A DNA stretch of 64,000 nucleotides from Sinonovacula constricta (Eukaryota; Mollusca; Bivalvia; Cardiida; Solecurtidae), in NCBI GenBank assembly GCA_007844125.1, contig CM017560.1, forward strand, positions 3,640,183 through 3,704,182. Direction: 5' to 3'. A model generated the notes under the pieces. The model ran no database searches. It was not told the origin of the DNA and saw nothing but the letters and a program-made list of their open reading frames with translations. Made by a program: the position numbers and the translations under genes. Shown piece after piece: positions 1 to 60,300 of this stretch. How positions within the stretch are numbered: the stretch's first letter is position 1; every line of letters begins with the position of its first letter.

Positions 1-38
1 TATCCCTCCCTACCAGATGGCTTGACGTAGATACTCAC

Positions 39-9570
<9,532 letters not shown>

Positions 9571-9700
9571 CTTGTTGAAGTTATAGTTTCGGGTGCCAGC
9601 AGTGTTGGAGTTTCAGCTTGTCACAATTTCGTATAAAACTAAAGACAATGTAGTGGTCTGAATTGCTGAAGCAGACACTGAACTTGACGATTTGTTTGTC

Positions 9701-9710
9701 CTTATATACT
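9701..9710 (-). promoter_or_regulatory. TATA box of the vWD gene
   Basis: Minus-strand AGTATATAAG lies 131-140 bp upstream of the ATG at 9570. A start site about 30 bp downstream (near 9675) would give a 5' UTR of about 100 nt. A CCAAT-type element (minus CCAACCAATCAG, about 9808-9819) lies roughly 100 bp further upstream. A TATA promoter suggests tissue-restricted expression; that is inference. Confidence 0.6.
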
Positions 9711-9719
9711 CGACGATTT

Positions 9720-10400
9720 ACGTCATTTACTTATTTTTGCTTTAAGTGTACATGGGAAACAAATTCCTAAATAATAGCCCCGTATCTACACCGAAAAGAA
9801 AAGGCAGTCTGATTGGTTGGAAATCCCTTTCGGTAGCTTTCGACACTTCTCGCAGAATTTCTGAGTTTTACGTCACAAAAATTTCGACCAATCATCACAG
9901 AGAAGATATTATTGCTAAGAGAGGACGTCCTGTGGAACCATATGTTACTTTGCTGACATGCCGTTTTCATAGAACGGTAGGAAATCTTCGTCAATTAATA
10001 TTAGTTCAGTACTAGAAAGTGTAACATCCTTTCTAAAGCGACATCGTGATGTAGATAATCAATGTCTGTTTAATATCGCATCAGTGATGGCGAAAACAGT
10101 TGACGCCTCCAATATTTGATTAAGCCAAATGCGATAATAATTATTTACTTACTATGCTTTCCACAAACAGTTGTCACAAAATGTCAACAGACTGGACTGA
10201 TGAAGATGACCATGTTCATACTTTGAGAGGATGTAAGAGCTTATGTTACATATTTATATGACGCTATGAGCATATTCAACGAGTCTTGTACACTTATGTA
10301 TATTTGGCTTTGTACCAGAAAAAGCCGAGGAAAACACTATCACTTGTGGTTTCATAACTTAAACGTTGAGGGAGTCAAATAAATTCACATTATTAATTAT
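9720..10400. other. Upstream region of the vWD gene
   Basis: Besides the TATA and CCAAT-type elements, short frames are open on both strands (about 9746-10015 plus and 9767-9994 minus), but neither resembles a protein family and neither has splice partners that I can recognise. Treated as promoter-proximal non-coding DNA. Confidence 0.4.
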
Positions 10401-10404
10401 TAAT

Positions 10405-10407
<3 letters not shown>

Positions 10408-10481
<74 letters not shown>

Positions 10482-10614
10482 CTCTGTCTGTCTGTCTGTC
10501 TGTGTCTGTCTCTCTGTCTCTCTCTCTCTGTCTCTCTCGCTGTCTCTCTGTCTCTCTCTGCCTCTCTGTGTGTCTCTCTCTGTGTCTCTCGCTGTCTCTC
10601 TCTGTCTCTCTCTG

Positions 10615-10648
<34 letters not shown>

Positions 10649-10662
10649 TTTCTCTCTCTCTT
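10408..10662. repeat. CT-rich microsatellite (about 255 bp)
   Basis: (CT)n for the first 70 bp, then CTGT/CTCTCTGT variants. It lies in the spacer about 0.7 kb upstream of the vWD-gene promoter. The apparent Ser/Leu and Arg/Glu reading frames here are repeat artefacts. Confidence 0.95.
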
Positions 10663-10669
10663 ATTCATA

Positions 10670-13600
10670 ATAGCTCTAACTATATATGGATATGATATGG
10701 GCGTTATACGTATGCTTTATAGCTTTACCTGTTTATGCAAGTTGTAAAATCACATAAAACGAAAGGTGCTTATCTAAATAAAAACAGCTTTGTTGTGTAT
10801 GAAGTATATCGTGGAGTCATGCAATGGAAGTTGTCTAGTTCTGTTTTATTTTGTATAATATGTGTTTGTTAATTTTATATTGACGTTTTTGTGACAATTT
10901 ATTATCGGAGCTCGCTGTTGCCGCTTGAATAAACTTTCATAAAACCTTTAATAAACGGAAAAAAACGCAACTTTTATTTTATATACACACTTTATTTTAG
11001 CTGTAAATTGAAAAATAGTATTAACATTGACAAAGAAGAAACATAAACAGTTAATAACACAAAATAAATATGAAGATGTATATCTAAAATGTAGCGTTGA
11101 TGCTTGTGCCCTATGTGTGGGTACCAGAATAATAAACTTGATATAAATCCTTTTTATGAACTATTATGTAGCAAACATGGTATGTTGTATTAACATCTAA
11201 TTTAAGTAAGACAATAAAGAAAGTGTTTATAATATCTAAAATGATAGAGGATTACAAAATAAAATTATAAATTAGTTCTTTTATGTAACCATGGTATAGA
11301 CTCGTCTCTCTTTGTACTGACTATGTTACACTTAAAGGAACGTAAAATGAAAATAAATACAGTAGTATTTAACATTTTTGACTAGCATATGCAATAAGTA
11401 CACCAAGAAATAAAATATGTATCGAACATTTTACATTTGTCAAGCTCATAAACAGATGATTTGAATTGTGATTTAAACAATTTCAAACGAGCAAATGAAT
11501 ATTGCAAATGATGTTTCTTTAAATATTTCAACAATTCAAAATACCACATCTGAAATCAAAATAAAATATAAGTATTATTATGTTTGAATAGATAAATTAC
11601 GACAAAACTGTCTTCAACTGAATCTAGACGTTTCAAAATGACAGATTAGAACTTTGCTAATCTGAATAAAATATTAATGATGGGGTTTTACTGCTAATAA
11701 AACAAAGAACAATAACTGAATGCAAATACGTCACTTATTCAGACTCATCAACATAAAACATATTTTAACATCACAATTCATTAATGAGAACTTCAATCGA
11801 GCGAACAAATAAGGATAATTTCGATTCAACAAATCAACGAACTTTTAATTTTATATATACAAAAATAGTGTTTCAAGAGAATCAAACGTGTTAACATTTA
11901 TCGAAACAGGCTCGGAATAAATAGATATGAAATGGTTGATTAAAGTAGGGAACTATGTAATATATATTATGTAATAGGTATTTAACCCATGGTAAAAAAA
12001 GGACATGGGGGATCTCATAGCTTAGAACGTAAGCACAATCAACTCACCGAGAGTAAAAAAGGGTTTATGGGCTAAAATATCGTATATTTTGCATCTTGTA
12101 TTGAAGGCAGAATTACACTTTCGTAACATAATGTTATTTGTGTTAAAAATAGCTCAGCTTTTTCGTTAGAGGACAATAATGCCTAGCATAAAAATGTTGT
12201 CAATTAGATTAAGGCAAATCCAGTTTACATTGAAATAATTGTTAGTGGAAACGTTTTGTAATGTATCGTTTAACAGTTTGATTGGTATACTATTTTCCAA
12301 GAATGACGTTAAAAATTTAGTGTGCACAATTTACATTTAATACAGTTTATAAAACACAGCACATTTTAAAAGATTAACTTTTATAAAAAAAATATGTATA
12401 TATATCAAAAGGTTTTTGTTATATATTTGAATTTATAAGAACTTAATGTTAAACAACTTAGTTTTTATATATGATATTGTCCGTAAGTTTTCTGTGCTTA
12501 TGTTAAAAGCGGTGTCAGTTTGGTATAAGTGGAAATCTGAAATTCTGATTCTTTGTTTGCGATCCTAAGTTTTATCATAACTATGTCATTTGGAACCAGT
12601 TCCTGCTGCTACAAGTGTGTCAATTTAGAAAATTAAACAAAATATGTCTATTTGTTCATGTTATATATAACAATGTAAACACGTTTTGTTTTAATTTAAA
12701 CAATAACATATCTTATTTGAATGTAAACGTTAAAGAGTGCGTTGGTTTACCCAGAGGAGGTGCTATACAATTCCAGATTCCGACCTATATGAAAAGGAAC
12801 AGACAACCAGCACAATGTCAATACGCATATATAATGTACATTTTGGGGGCAATAAGGGATACTATACATGTTCATTTGAGTGAATACTGACTAGTCATAA
12901 TGCGTAATAATACATGATAATTATATGAGTACACAAATAAAAAGAAAAAAACACGCACAATTTATGGTACATTTTACACGTATCGGAACTTATAACATGG
13001 GTATCTTGGTTCAAGATACCGCGTGCAAAAGAAAGTACAAACAACAACACATGAGGACTTTCAAATAATGAAGTGCTTACACAGTTTTCGTGGTGTACTT
13101 CTCCTCGAACTCTATCGCAAATTTTCAGCAAATGAAAATACCTCTTTTAAAGTTTGGAAATAGTTTGACAGAGTTCATGACAGAGTCCAATTAATAAGTT
13201 TAAATGTGAGTATTTAAGTTGGTGTTAAAACGTTTTTTATTTTTGTTGTTGTTTTTTGGGGGTGTGTGGGTGGGGGGGGGGAGGGGGGGGGGTATGCCTT
13301 CTTATTACGTCTGCAAGGCTTATAACAGGAATGCTATTCTTCATATATCCTTTAATAAATGTATTGTCGCTGTGTTGTTGTTTGTTTATTGTGAAAAAGA
13401 AAAGAAATGTCAACACTGACTGTACAATATCATATGGAGAAGCATTAGGCAAATGTACGCTCGCTATGTACAATTTAAACACGATTTGTAACACAAATTT
13501 TTAGTATAACTGACACATGTACATTTTTGAGGGATTTGGAACTTTTACTGCTTGTCGAAGCTTTTATCTAGACACTGTAGAGAAATATACAACTTAATTG

Positions 13601-14990
13601 GACATTGATTTATATCTTTATATTTTATTGTATTATTATATACAAGTTGAAAAGTGATTTTTAACACTAAGTTATTGCGTCATCCCGGCTTGAGCACATT
13701 CGATTGTAAGTGAGTGAAATTTAGACAACACTAATTAGAACGAAATCGAGCTAATTAAGAAAACATACTTTTGAAAAGGACATCTTGATTTTATACCTAC
13801 TTCCATTTTGCTGGCTTATAAACCAATGTTTAAAACGTCGTGTTGAAATGCGGATCATTTTTAACGCAACGTCTTCGGCAAACGTATAGCCGTCATTGAT
13901 GATATTGATAAGAATAATTGAAATTAATGCATTATTTAAATCATATTATTAACAGAATGTGCTTCTGAGAAGTTTTTTTTTAAAAGAATGCCAATGTTAG
14001 TAAATATATAGATGTAGATGTCCTCTTCATATATGCGCACATAGACTCTGAAACGTGTAGCACAGAAACACTATCACAGAAGCTAAACATATCTAATCTA
14101 GCTACAACAAAAACAATAATCACTAACGTGTTAACAAATAAATAGTATATCAATAAACTACAAAGACATATCATTATATTTTATAAGAAGGACATAATAG
14201 AATCAAATACGGCCATTTGTAAGAAACTTGTTCTACAATGAATACGTGCCATGGTACATACAAGAAAGTCAGAAATGATAAAACACATTCGTACACAGAT
14301 AATGCGATAATAGTGAAACAAACTAACGACATTCACTCATAATGATAGTAAACCCATACGGTTCTGCTGCAAGGTGGTTAGTTCAAGAAAGATCGTATCC
14401 GTCAATTGTGTGCTGCCGGAATAAGGCGTCATGAAATATTAAACATCGTACAATGAATGAACAATCCATGTGAAACACTTTCAGTGCATCTTCTGTAGCT
14501 GTCTTAGATTTAAGGAAAAAAAATCCCTTTTACATATCCGTGCTCAATAATAACGTAAATATTATACAATGGCTTTCAACAAAAAATGATTACAAAACAG
14601 ACAATTTGTAATTTTAAAGGAAAGATCCGCATGAATGTGAACACCGTCTTCAAATAAGTTTGAAAAAGAAAAACATTTATTTTGTTTATATTTGTGTTGT
14701 AATTACTTTCTATGTTTGGGTCATTTAAGTAAATTTTAACCAGACTGCTCACAGTCCCAGAAGACTGGTGGTGGTCTGTTTACCATAATCAATGTAAAAT
14801 CGCGAAAGTTAGCGGATAATCCTTTAAAATGATGATAAATATACAACATAATTGTTTAAGATAAACAGGACATAAGCTATACAGATAGATGTGCTGCCTA
14901 GAGGTTGGATGTAGAGTTCTCGCCCATTAACTCGTGTTGTTTTTACGTCCTGCCGGACCTTAAAGGACCAATAGACCTGTCAATATATAT
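10670..14990. other. AT-rich intergenic spacer
   Basis: About 4.3 kb of AT-rich DNA with no recognisable exon, RNA gene or transposon protein. A G-rich run (near 13256-13293) is the only compositional outlier. Short open frames (for example 12615-12890 and 13219-13504) show no family signature. Confidence 0.5.
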
Positions 14991-15019
14991 TTACAAAACA
15001 TCATAAGGAACCATATAGG

Positions 15020-15960
15020 ACGATTGCATTTTACAATTATGCTGCCGATAAGATATGTCTGGACAAAACAATTTGAAGGCTCATTTAAAACAGGTCCATT
15101 TCAATACATCCGAATGGTTCTATCCGGATAGTGGGCATCTTACCGTGTCCCTCGTGCCTAAAGAACAAATCTTCAATATTTTATCAGCCATGAAGCTGCG
15201 AGTCTGGGTCAAAGAGGCCCTATTATTACATGCAGTCTACCAGGACGGTGCAGTTTCCAAGGCGGCCCAGTTATAATTTAGGTCCAGATCATAACTTGTC
15301 AGTTGTATAAGTTAAAAATAATATATCTTTATAAGCATCTTAGAACTATGTAATTGCAAATATACAATCTATAAAGTATAGATTTGGAGATAAAGGTCAG
15401 TGAAGCAGTTTTGTCATGAGCAGTTTCTTAACGAAATACATTGCCTGGGCATTGGAGGTGATGAGCCGTAATGTTTTAAGCATATTGATGCTAATTTCCT
15501 TTGATGAAGAAAGGATTACTGTGAAAATGTATTATTGCATATATGTGCAATTTTGAATACGCTGAATTTATTAACATGCTACAAATATCGGTTAAAGTCA
15601 ATTTATCTCAAAATTTAGTTGTGTCTAAAAACCACATTTATGACATTGCTTTATAGCAAATCATACGAATGTGTACTTATTCTCCTGCAAACTTCCCCTC
15701 TCGTATGAAAATGTCGGTTGGTAAAAGAAGGCCAGTCTGACTCTGTACATACATATGATTGAGCCTTCCTGACACAAATCGTCCTATTTGTGGCCTCCCT
15801 GACCCGACACGGAAGCACGCGTCATGAGAGGCATATCAGACCAAAAGCAAGTGGACGAAGGACATCGTATGCACACTACCTGGATAGAGCTCTACCAATT
15901 ACTGAATTCTTCTGGCCAAACCATGGGTTAATTTCGGATCGAGTAAAAGGGGTGTGCTGC
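15020..15960 (+). pseudogene. C2H2 zinc-finger-like relic
   Basis: Near 15040-15105 a frame reads CC-R-stop-DM followed by SGQNNLKAHLKQVHF, which is the LKxHLxxVH end of a C2H2 finger with a stop where the first half should be. Near 15778-15890 a second stretch reads RPICGLPDPTRKHAS and, after a frame shift, HERHIRPKASGRRTSYAHYL, again CxxC plus spaced histidines. Stops and shifts argue for decay. The parent gene or transposon is not identified, and chance similarity is possible. The region may also be part of the Dscam 3' UTR on the other strand; a minus-strand AATAAA exists at 15567-15572. Confidence 0.3.
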
Positions 15961-16725
15961 CTTACTTAGCTGGTGCCAAGCAGTTTGAAGAGAAATTGCA
16001 ACAGCAAGACTAGATAAGATACTTGCAGAAAACACAAAACAACAAAAACAATAATACCAACACTAACATTTCAAAAGAACCGCACTGTATTTAATATTCT
16101 TCGCCGACGCTCGCATTCAAATACTGTTAACGTATCACTCCAGAACATGCACTCTGGTCACTATTTCGTCTAGTCTCTATACAGTTCAATTTTGTTAAAG
16201 TGCATGAATTCTTGATAAAGAATATGAGTTCAATGCGGTGTTATCATCCTTAACGCAATACAGTAAAGTATTCCTTGCCAGAACATGTAAAACGCTTCGA
16301 ATTAGTTCACTGTTCTGTGCTCTGTTCTGTGCTTAAAAATATAACCGACACACACGGCTTTTAATTGTTACTTGTTTGTAGTCACTAGTAATCCAAACCA
16401 GCTAACGTACTTCCGGTTGTGAAATCAGCTGAGAAGAAACGTTACAAATTCTCTATGTACAAAAAGTCGGCTTTACACCAAGAGGCACGTTATCTAGGGG
16501 CAACCAAATCATCCATGGTACCCGCTGCCATGCAGCTGCATTTGTGAAATAAATACAACACTAATAAAACATATAGCTGAATACACACACTGTTTATCAA
16601 GTAAATTTTGATTCATAGCACCATCAAACAGTTACAAAACTTCTTAATACACTTTGTCGTAATAAAAATGTATTTATATTTAATTAAGCACATATGCACA
16701 ATTCAAACAGTATTCGTTACACGGT

Positions 16726-55883
<39,158 letters not shown>

Positions 55884-55959
55884 CTGAAAAAAAACCCCAC
55901 AAATATTTATGATGAGAACAATACTTAAATTAAAAATAATAATAACAACAAAATAAATA

Positions 55960-57310
55960 AGTAAGTAAAAAATAGATAGATAGATAAGTAGATAAATAGA
56001 TAAATAGATAAATAGATAAATAGATAAATAGATAAATAGATAAATAGATAAATAGATAAATAGATAAATAAATAAAGTACAAATATTTTATTCCTATAAA
56101 CAATATATGTTAATATATTATTAAAATACCAACAATGCAAATACGAGGTATTGACCTTTTTTCGGCATGTACTTTACAACTGACATACCCACTGGTACAA
56201 GTAAAAATACATTGTTTAATATGGTCTTAGCTTATTGTGATACATTTGGGGCATATAAGCAATACTTGATACTCTGTTTCTACATCTCGTTCATCTCTAG
56301 CTACATTGCCGTATCGCCCTCGTTCAATATGCAAATCATGTGAATAATTTCAAAGATCTTTTTCGAGCTATTCTTAATTTCAGTTCGGAGATAATGTCTA
56401 GACACGTTTTAAAGGTACGCGAGTGTTAGAATGCACAGTACGGATTAAGTTTGTTTGAATTATTTATTGCTGAAGTCAATTCTGCTGAATATCGCTAACT
56501 CTTTATTTTATTGCTTCGTAGTGCATTGTAGTTAAGACTTGTTTTCCCATAGATATGAAAAAAAGATATGATAAACGCACTTGTTTCAAATACCATTTTA
56601 TACGAAATGTCCAATTATTAGCATTATAAGATTGGCCCTATGTATGCATCATTCGTTAGCATTGAATACACCTTTAACACTAATATGTGACTTTCGAGTT
56701 TTAATATTTTAATCCAGTTTTTTTTACCAAGACAATTTTTCTGTAAACGTGCATGGATCGTCGACCAAGTTCACCATATAATACATTAATGTTGGATGAT
56801 AATTTCATAAAAAAATGATTTGCAAACTTTGGAATGTATTTTCTCTCTATCTGGTGTTTTGTGATACACCCCAAACATTTGCCGCTTAATATAAGTGCAA
56901 CAAATGTATCGAAATCTTTATCTGTATCGATAAATCTTTTGAGATGTTGGTAGATCTAACTGATTATAGACTGTAAAGTGATTGTGTAATGATCTAGACG
57001 CATGCTGGGCTATTTTAGTCTGTGAACTATTCCATTTGTCGTTTTAAACAAATTTATTCCCAGGTATTTAAAGGCTACAATTTCTTACACTATTATGATA
57101 ACAGTTACAAATAGTATGACCTCTATTTTAAGAAAATCTTTATTTTAGTCTTTGACAGATTAAAATTGAACGCCAATGAATTGCAATATTTCTCTATATC
57201 ATTGCAGGGATTTAGGTTCTAATGCAAAAACAACAGCAGCATCTGCAAATAACACAAATAGTTGCTTATCCTTAACATTAACAATACTATTTATAATTTG
57301 ATTTATGTTC
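55960..57310 (-). mobile_element. Degenerate LINE (non-LTR retrotransposon) ORF2 3' portion
   Basis: Read on the minus strand with stops and frame shifts ignored, the order is that of a LINE ORF2 C-terminus: LFVLFADAAVVFALEPKSLQ (RT box, FADD degraded to FADA) near 57195-57260, FKYLGINLFKTTNGI near 57040-57075, IPKFANHFF ... VLYGELGR near 56770-56850, HDLHIERGRYGNVARDE near 56290-56345 and EYQVLLICPKC near 56240-56275. It is 5'-truncated, with several stops, and non-functional. It ends in the tandem repeat 55970-56080. The clade is not assigned. Confidence 0.8.
55970..56080. repeat. (GATAAATA)n octamer repeat at the LINE 3' end
   Basis: About 13 units of GATAAATA, TATTTATC on the LINE sense strand, beginning just after the last recognisable LINE sequence. 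Many LINE clades end in a short tandem repeat instead of poly(A), so it is probably the element's tail rather than an independent microsatellite. Confidence 0.85.
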
Positions 57311-60300
57311 GCGTAACTGCTGGAAAGAAAAGGGATTCTCTAGGTATATATAAGGGCGTGTTTGCCGATTTGAGGGAAGTTTGGATAAAAAAAATTTGAT
57401 GAACGTTAGGACATAGAGTTTGGACATATGGTTTGGAAATACTTGCAGCTTCTATATTAGATCTTTCTGTGTTGGAACTTACGTGGACTTACTATATTCT
57501 ACAGTGATATACATATAAATATTAAAGTGTTGGATTTGGAATTATTTTATTTACATTCGTGTATTGTTCTACGTTTGGATTATTTCAACTGTGTGTATCT
57601 ACGAGGACAGTCTACCGAAAACTCTTCAGGATTTTTCGACGTGGAATTATTAATTGGACTATTGAAGGGACACCTCCTAAAGGGACAAACTGTAAGCTAA
57701 CATTTTTTGCGTCCTGCAATTTTTTTCTGATTTATTTGTTATTTTCTATAACGCCATAAATTTAATTGTTTATTAAAATAAAACAATATTGTACTAGTTT
57801 GTTCCTGACTTGTTCTTTCTGTTACACCGTTTCGTTGTTTATTAAACGTGCCATTTTATAAATAAACTTATATAGCGACACCGGTGGTAACAATACAAAC
57901 ATAATAAACTACTTGCAGCCCCGCACGCCCCCCCCCCCCCCCCCCCCCCCAAGCTTCACCCTAAATAATGAAGAAAAAGAACCGATTGTTTTATGTTGTA
58001 TTTTGTTATTACCAAACGTGTGATATCGACAAGTTTCCTGCTTTACTCACGAGCAATAAGGTGATTTTGCCAAAAATATTGATATTAAAGTAAAAGTGTC
58101 GTCTTTGAGTTCCTGTAGTAGCCGCCACAGAAGATGTTCTTACCTCGTTAATACCTTGACAATTCTACTGTTTTTGTTTATCAAATCTATATAATCTTTC
58201 ATCGATTTGTGTTTGGTTGTGGCTGCTTGTTTTGCAAATGGTGAATCAGGCTTCAGAAAGCTTCCAATAAAATTTTACAAGACACCATTATGTGCATACA
58301 CAGCGTCCATTTACAACCAGTTACTGCGGAATGTGGGGCAGTCTTTTGTTCCGCGTCATTAGTGCTTTATTCCAGAACGTGTCGAACATGATTACGCTTC
58401 ATTTCAAACTTTCTTCAAATTTGTCCGATTTGTGAACGATCACTGTCACACTGGTAAATGGCGGAGTTAATTATAGCGTGTTGAAGAACTGCCGTTATCG
58501 TGTCGTAATTGGCCTATCTTGCAGGCGGGAGCATGTATCCGGCGTCGTGACATCGACAACGTAATTACCAAAACAAGGTTTCATGGGCTGTTCAAGAAAC
58601 TGCGACCCCGGGCTGGTGTCATTCCAGTTTTCAATTACAGTCGACCTTCCAACACCACTCGTGTTTATTTCATGGCTCAATTAGGCAGCAAGTGTTGAGT
58701 TTAATTTGACAAAGTAATAAGAGTTCCCTCCTCAGTGAGATGCTGCTCGCAGATCCAACTCACTCCGCACTTAGGCTCTCGATTAAAAAAGTTAAGAGAA
58801 AATCATCAACACACATAAGGGAACGCAATCGAATGGGGAAAAGAAGAAAAAAAATGCTTAAAATGGATTGAAAGAAATAAAATCTGTTTTAAATACCTCC
58901 GGACTGATTTGAGTGAAGAAAGAGCAATATTCGCAGAAGATAAAGAAGCCATACATGTGTTTCCATGTCAACCGAGTCCTTGTGCCTGCACTTGAATATT
59001 GTTACAAAACATATTTCGTTTGTTTTGCATGGCAATGAGTGTAATAAAACAGCCGTTTTCCTTTTAATGCCAGAAACACGAGTACATAGGTGAGTGTTTT
59101 TATGACCAAATTAAAGACAAAAATTCAGTACATTGATTTTATAACTAAAATACAGTAGTCGACACTACTTGTAAGTACCTAAACTGTAATTTTATACCCA
59201 ATTATAAAGTTAAATGTTTTCATAACCGAACATCATTTCAAATTAAGGACAAATTTAAATTTTGATGCAAATTAAGAAAGACTGAATATTATTTATTTAT
59301 AAAGTCTCATCGATTTATTAGATATTGCATGGAAAACAACAACACCATTAGCAACAGTTACAACTGCAACAACACACATTACATAAATTACTATAAATAC
59401 TACAATACACATGTTTAAATCATTGTATAGTATAAAGTAAACTACACGAATAATAAAGACATGAACAATATTTGAAAAGTCGTTGACGTGGAATTGTAAC
59501 AGTTACTAAGATGACAATAACAAGCGTATTTCCACGGAACCACTACGGTACTGGTTTATTATTCCATTAAATAACATGCAGGCTGTTAGGGGATAAGTGT
59601 TAATTTCTGAATTTAAACTACTATGTTAGTCAATCGTTTATGAGATACAATGGTCTATGCATTATACAACCTAGCAAACACCGGCATTAATTAAAGGACA
59701 ATTTACATTTGATCTCTGCGCGTTGGCAATGATATTCTGCTGAACCCGTATTGCGCCATATTTGTAAGAGTAAACCGTGCCTTGCATTTTATTTCATGTG
59801 TTGTCATTGCTTGTTTTCTGTTAAGATATGAATCTGTACGCGAGCTTCCAATCCAAAGCAATTGTTTCCTAGGATGGAAAAACGGCATTGGACAGCTCGT
59901 TTACCATGCACATTACCATAAAATCTGCTCCAATCACTGCATGAAAAAAATCTTCGATTTTACAACGTTCTCTTTCTAGAACCTGTAATCCAACGGAATT
60001 TTTTAGCTAAAATCTTCTCCAAATTTTACAATGTCAAAGCTACATGGCGAAAATGAGCGTTGGTTACCGTTTTAAAAATATCTGCACTTCATTCTGCGCA
60101 TGCGTATAAAGGAGAATATTATTCTATTCCTGTCTGTAAAATGAAGCCGCTACTGGGGTGAAGGTGATCACATTTTTCACAAGTATCTTGGTTTCCATTT
60201 TCTTTTTCTGTCACTGGATTGGTTATAGCCAGATACGAGCAGGTTGCCTTGTGAATACAAACATGTGCAATGATCGTGTATGACTTCAGTAACATACCAG

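Noticed and set aside
10393..10747. Overlapping Ser/Leu-, Cys/Leu- and Arg/Glu-rich frames
   Set aside because: They translate the CT microsatellite and carry no other content.
55925..56140. Ile/Tyr/Leu repeat protein
   Set aside because: A translation of the GATAAATA octamer repeat and the LINE tail.
58495..58680. Minus-strand frame upstream of Ig1 as the first Dscam exon
   Set aside because: No hydrophobic signal core and no donor leaving 1 nt in frame.
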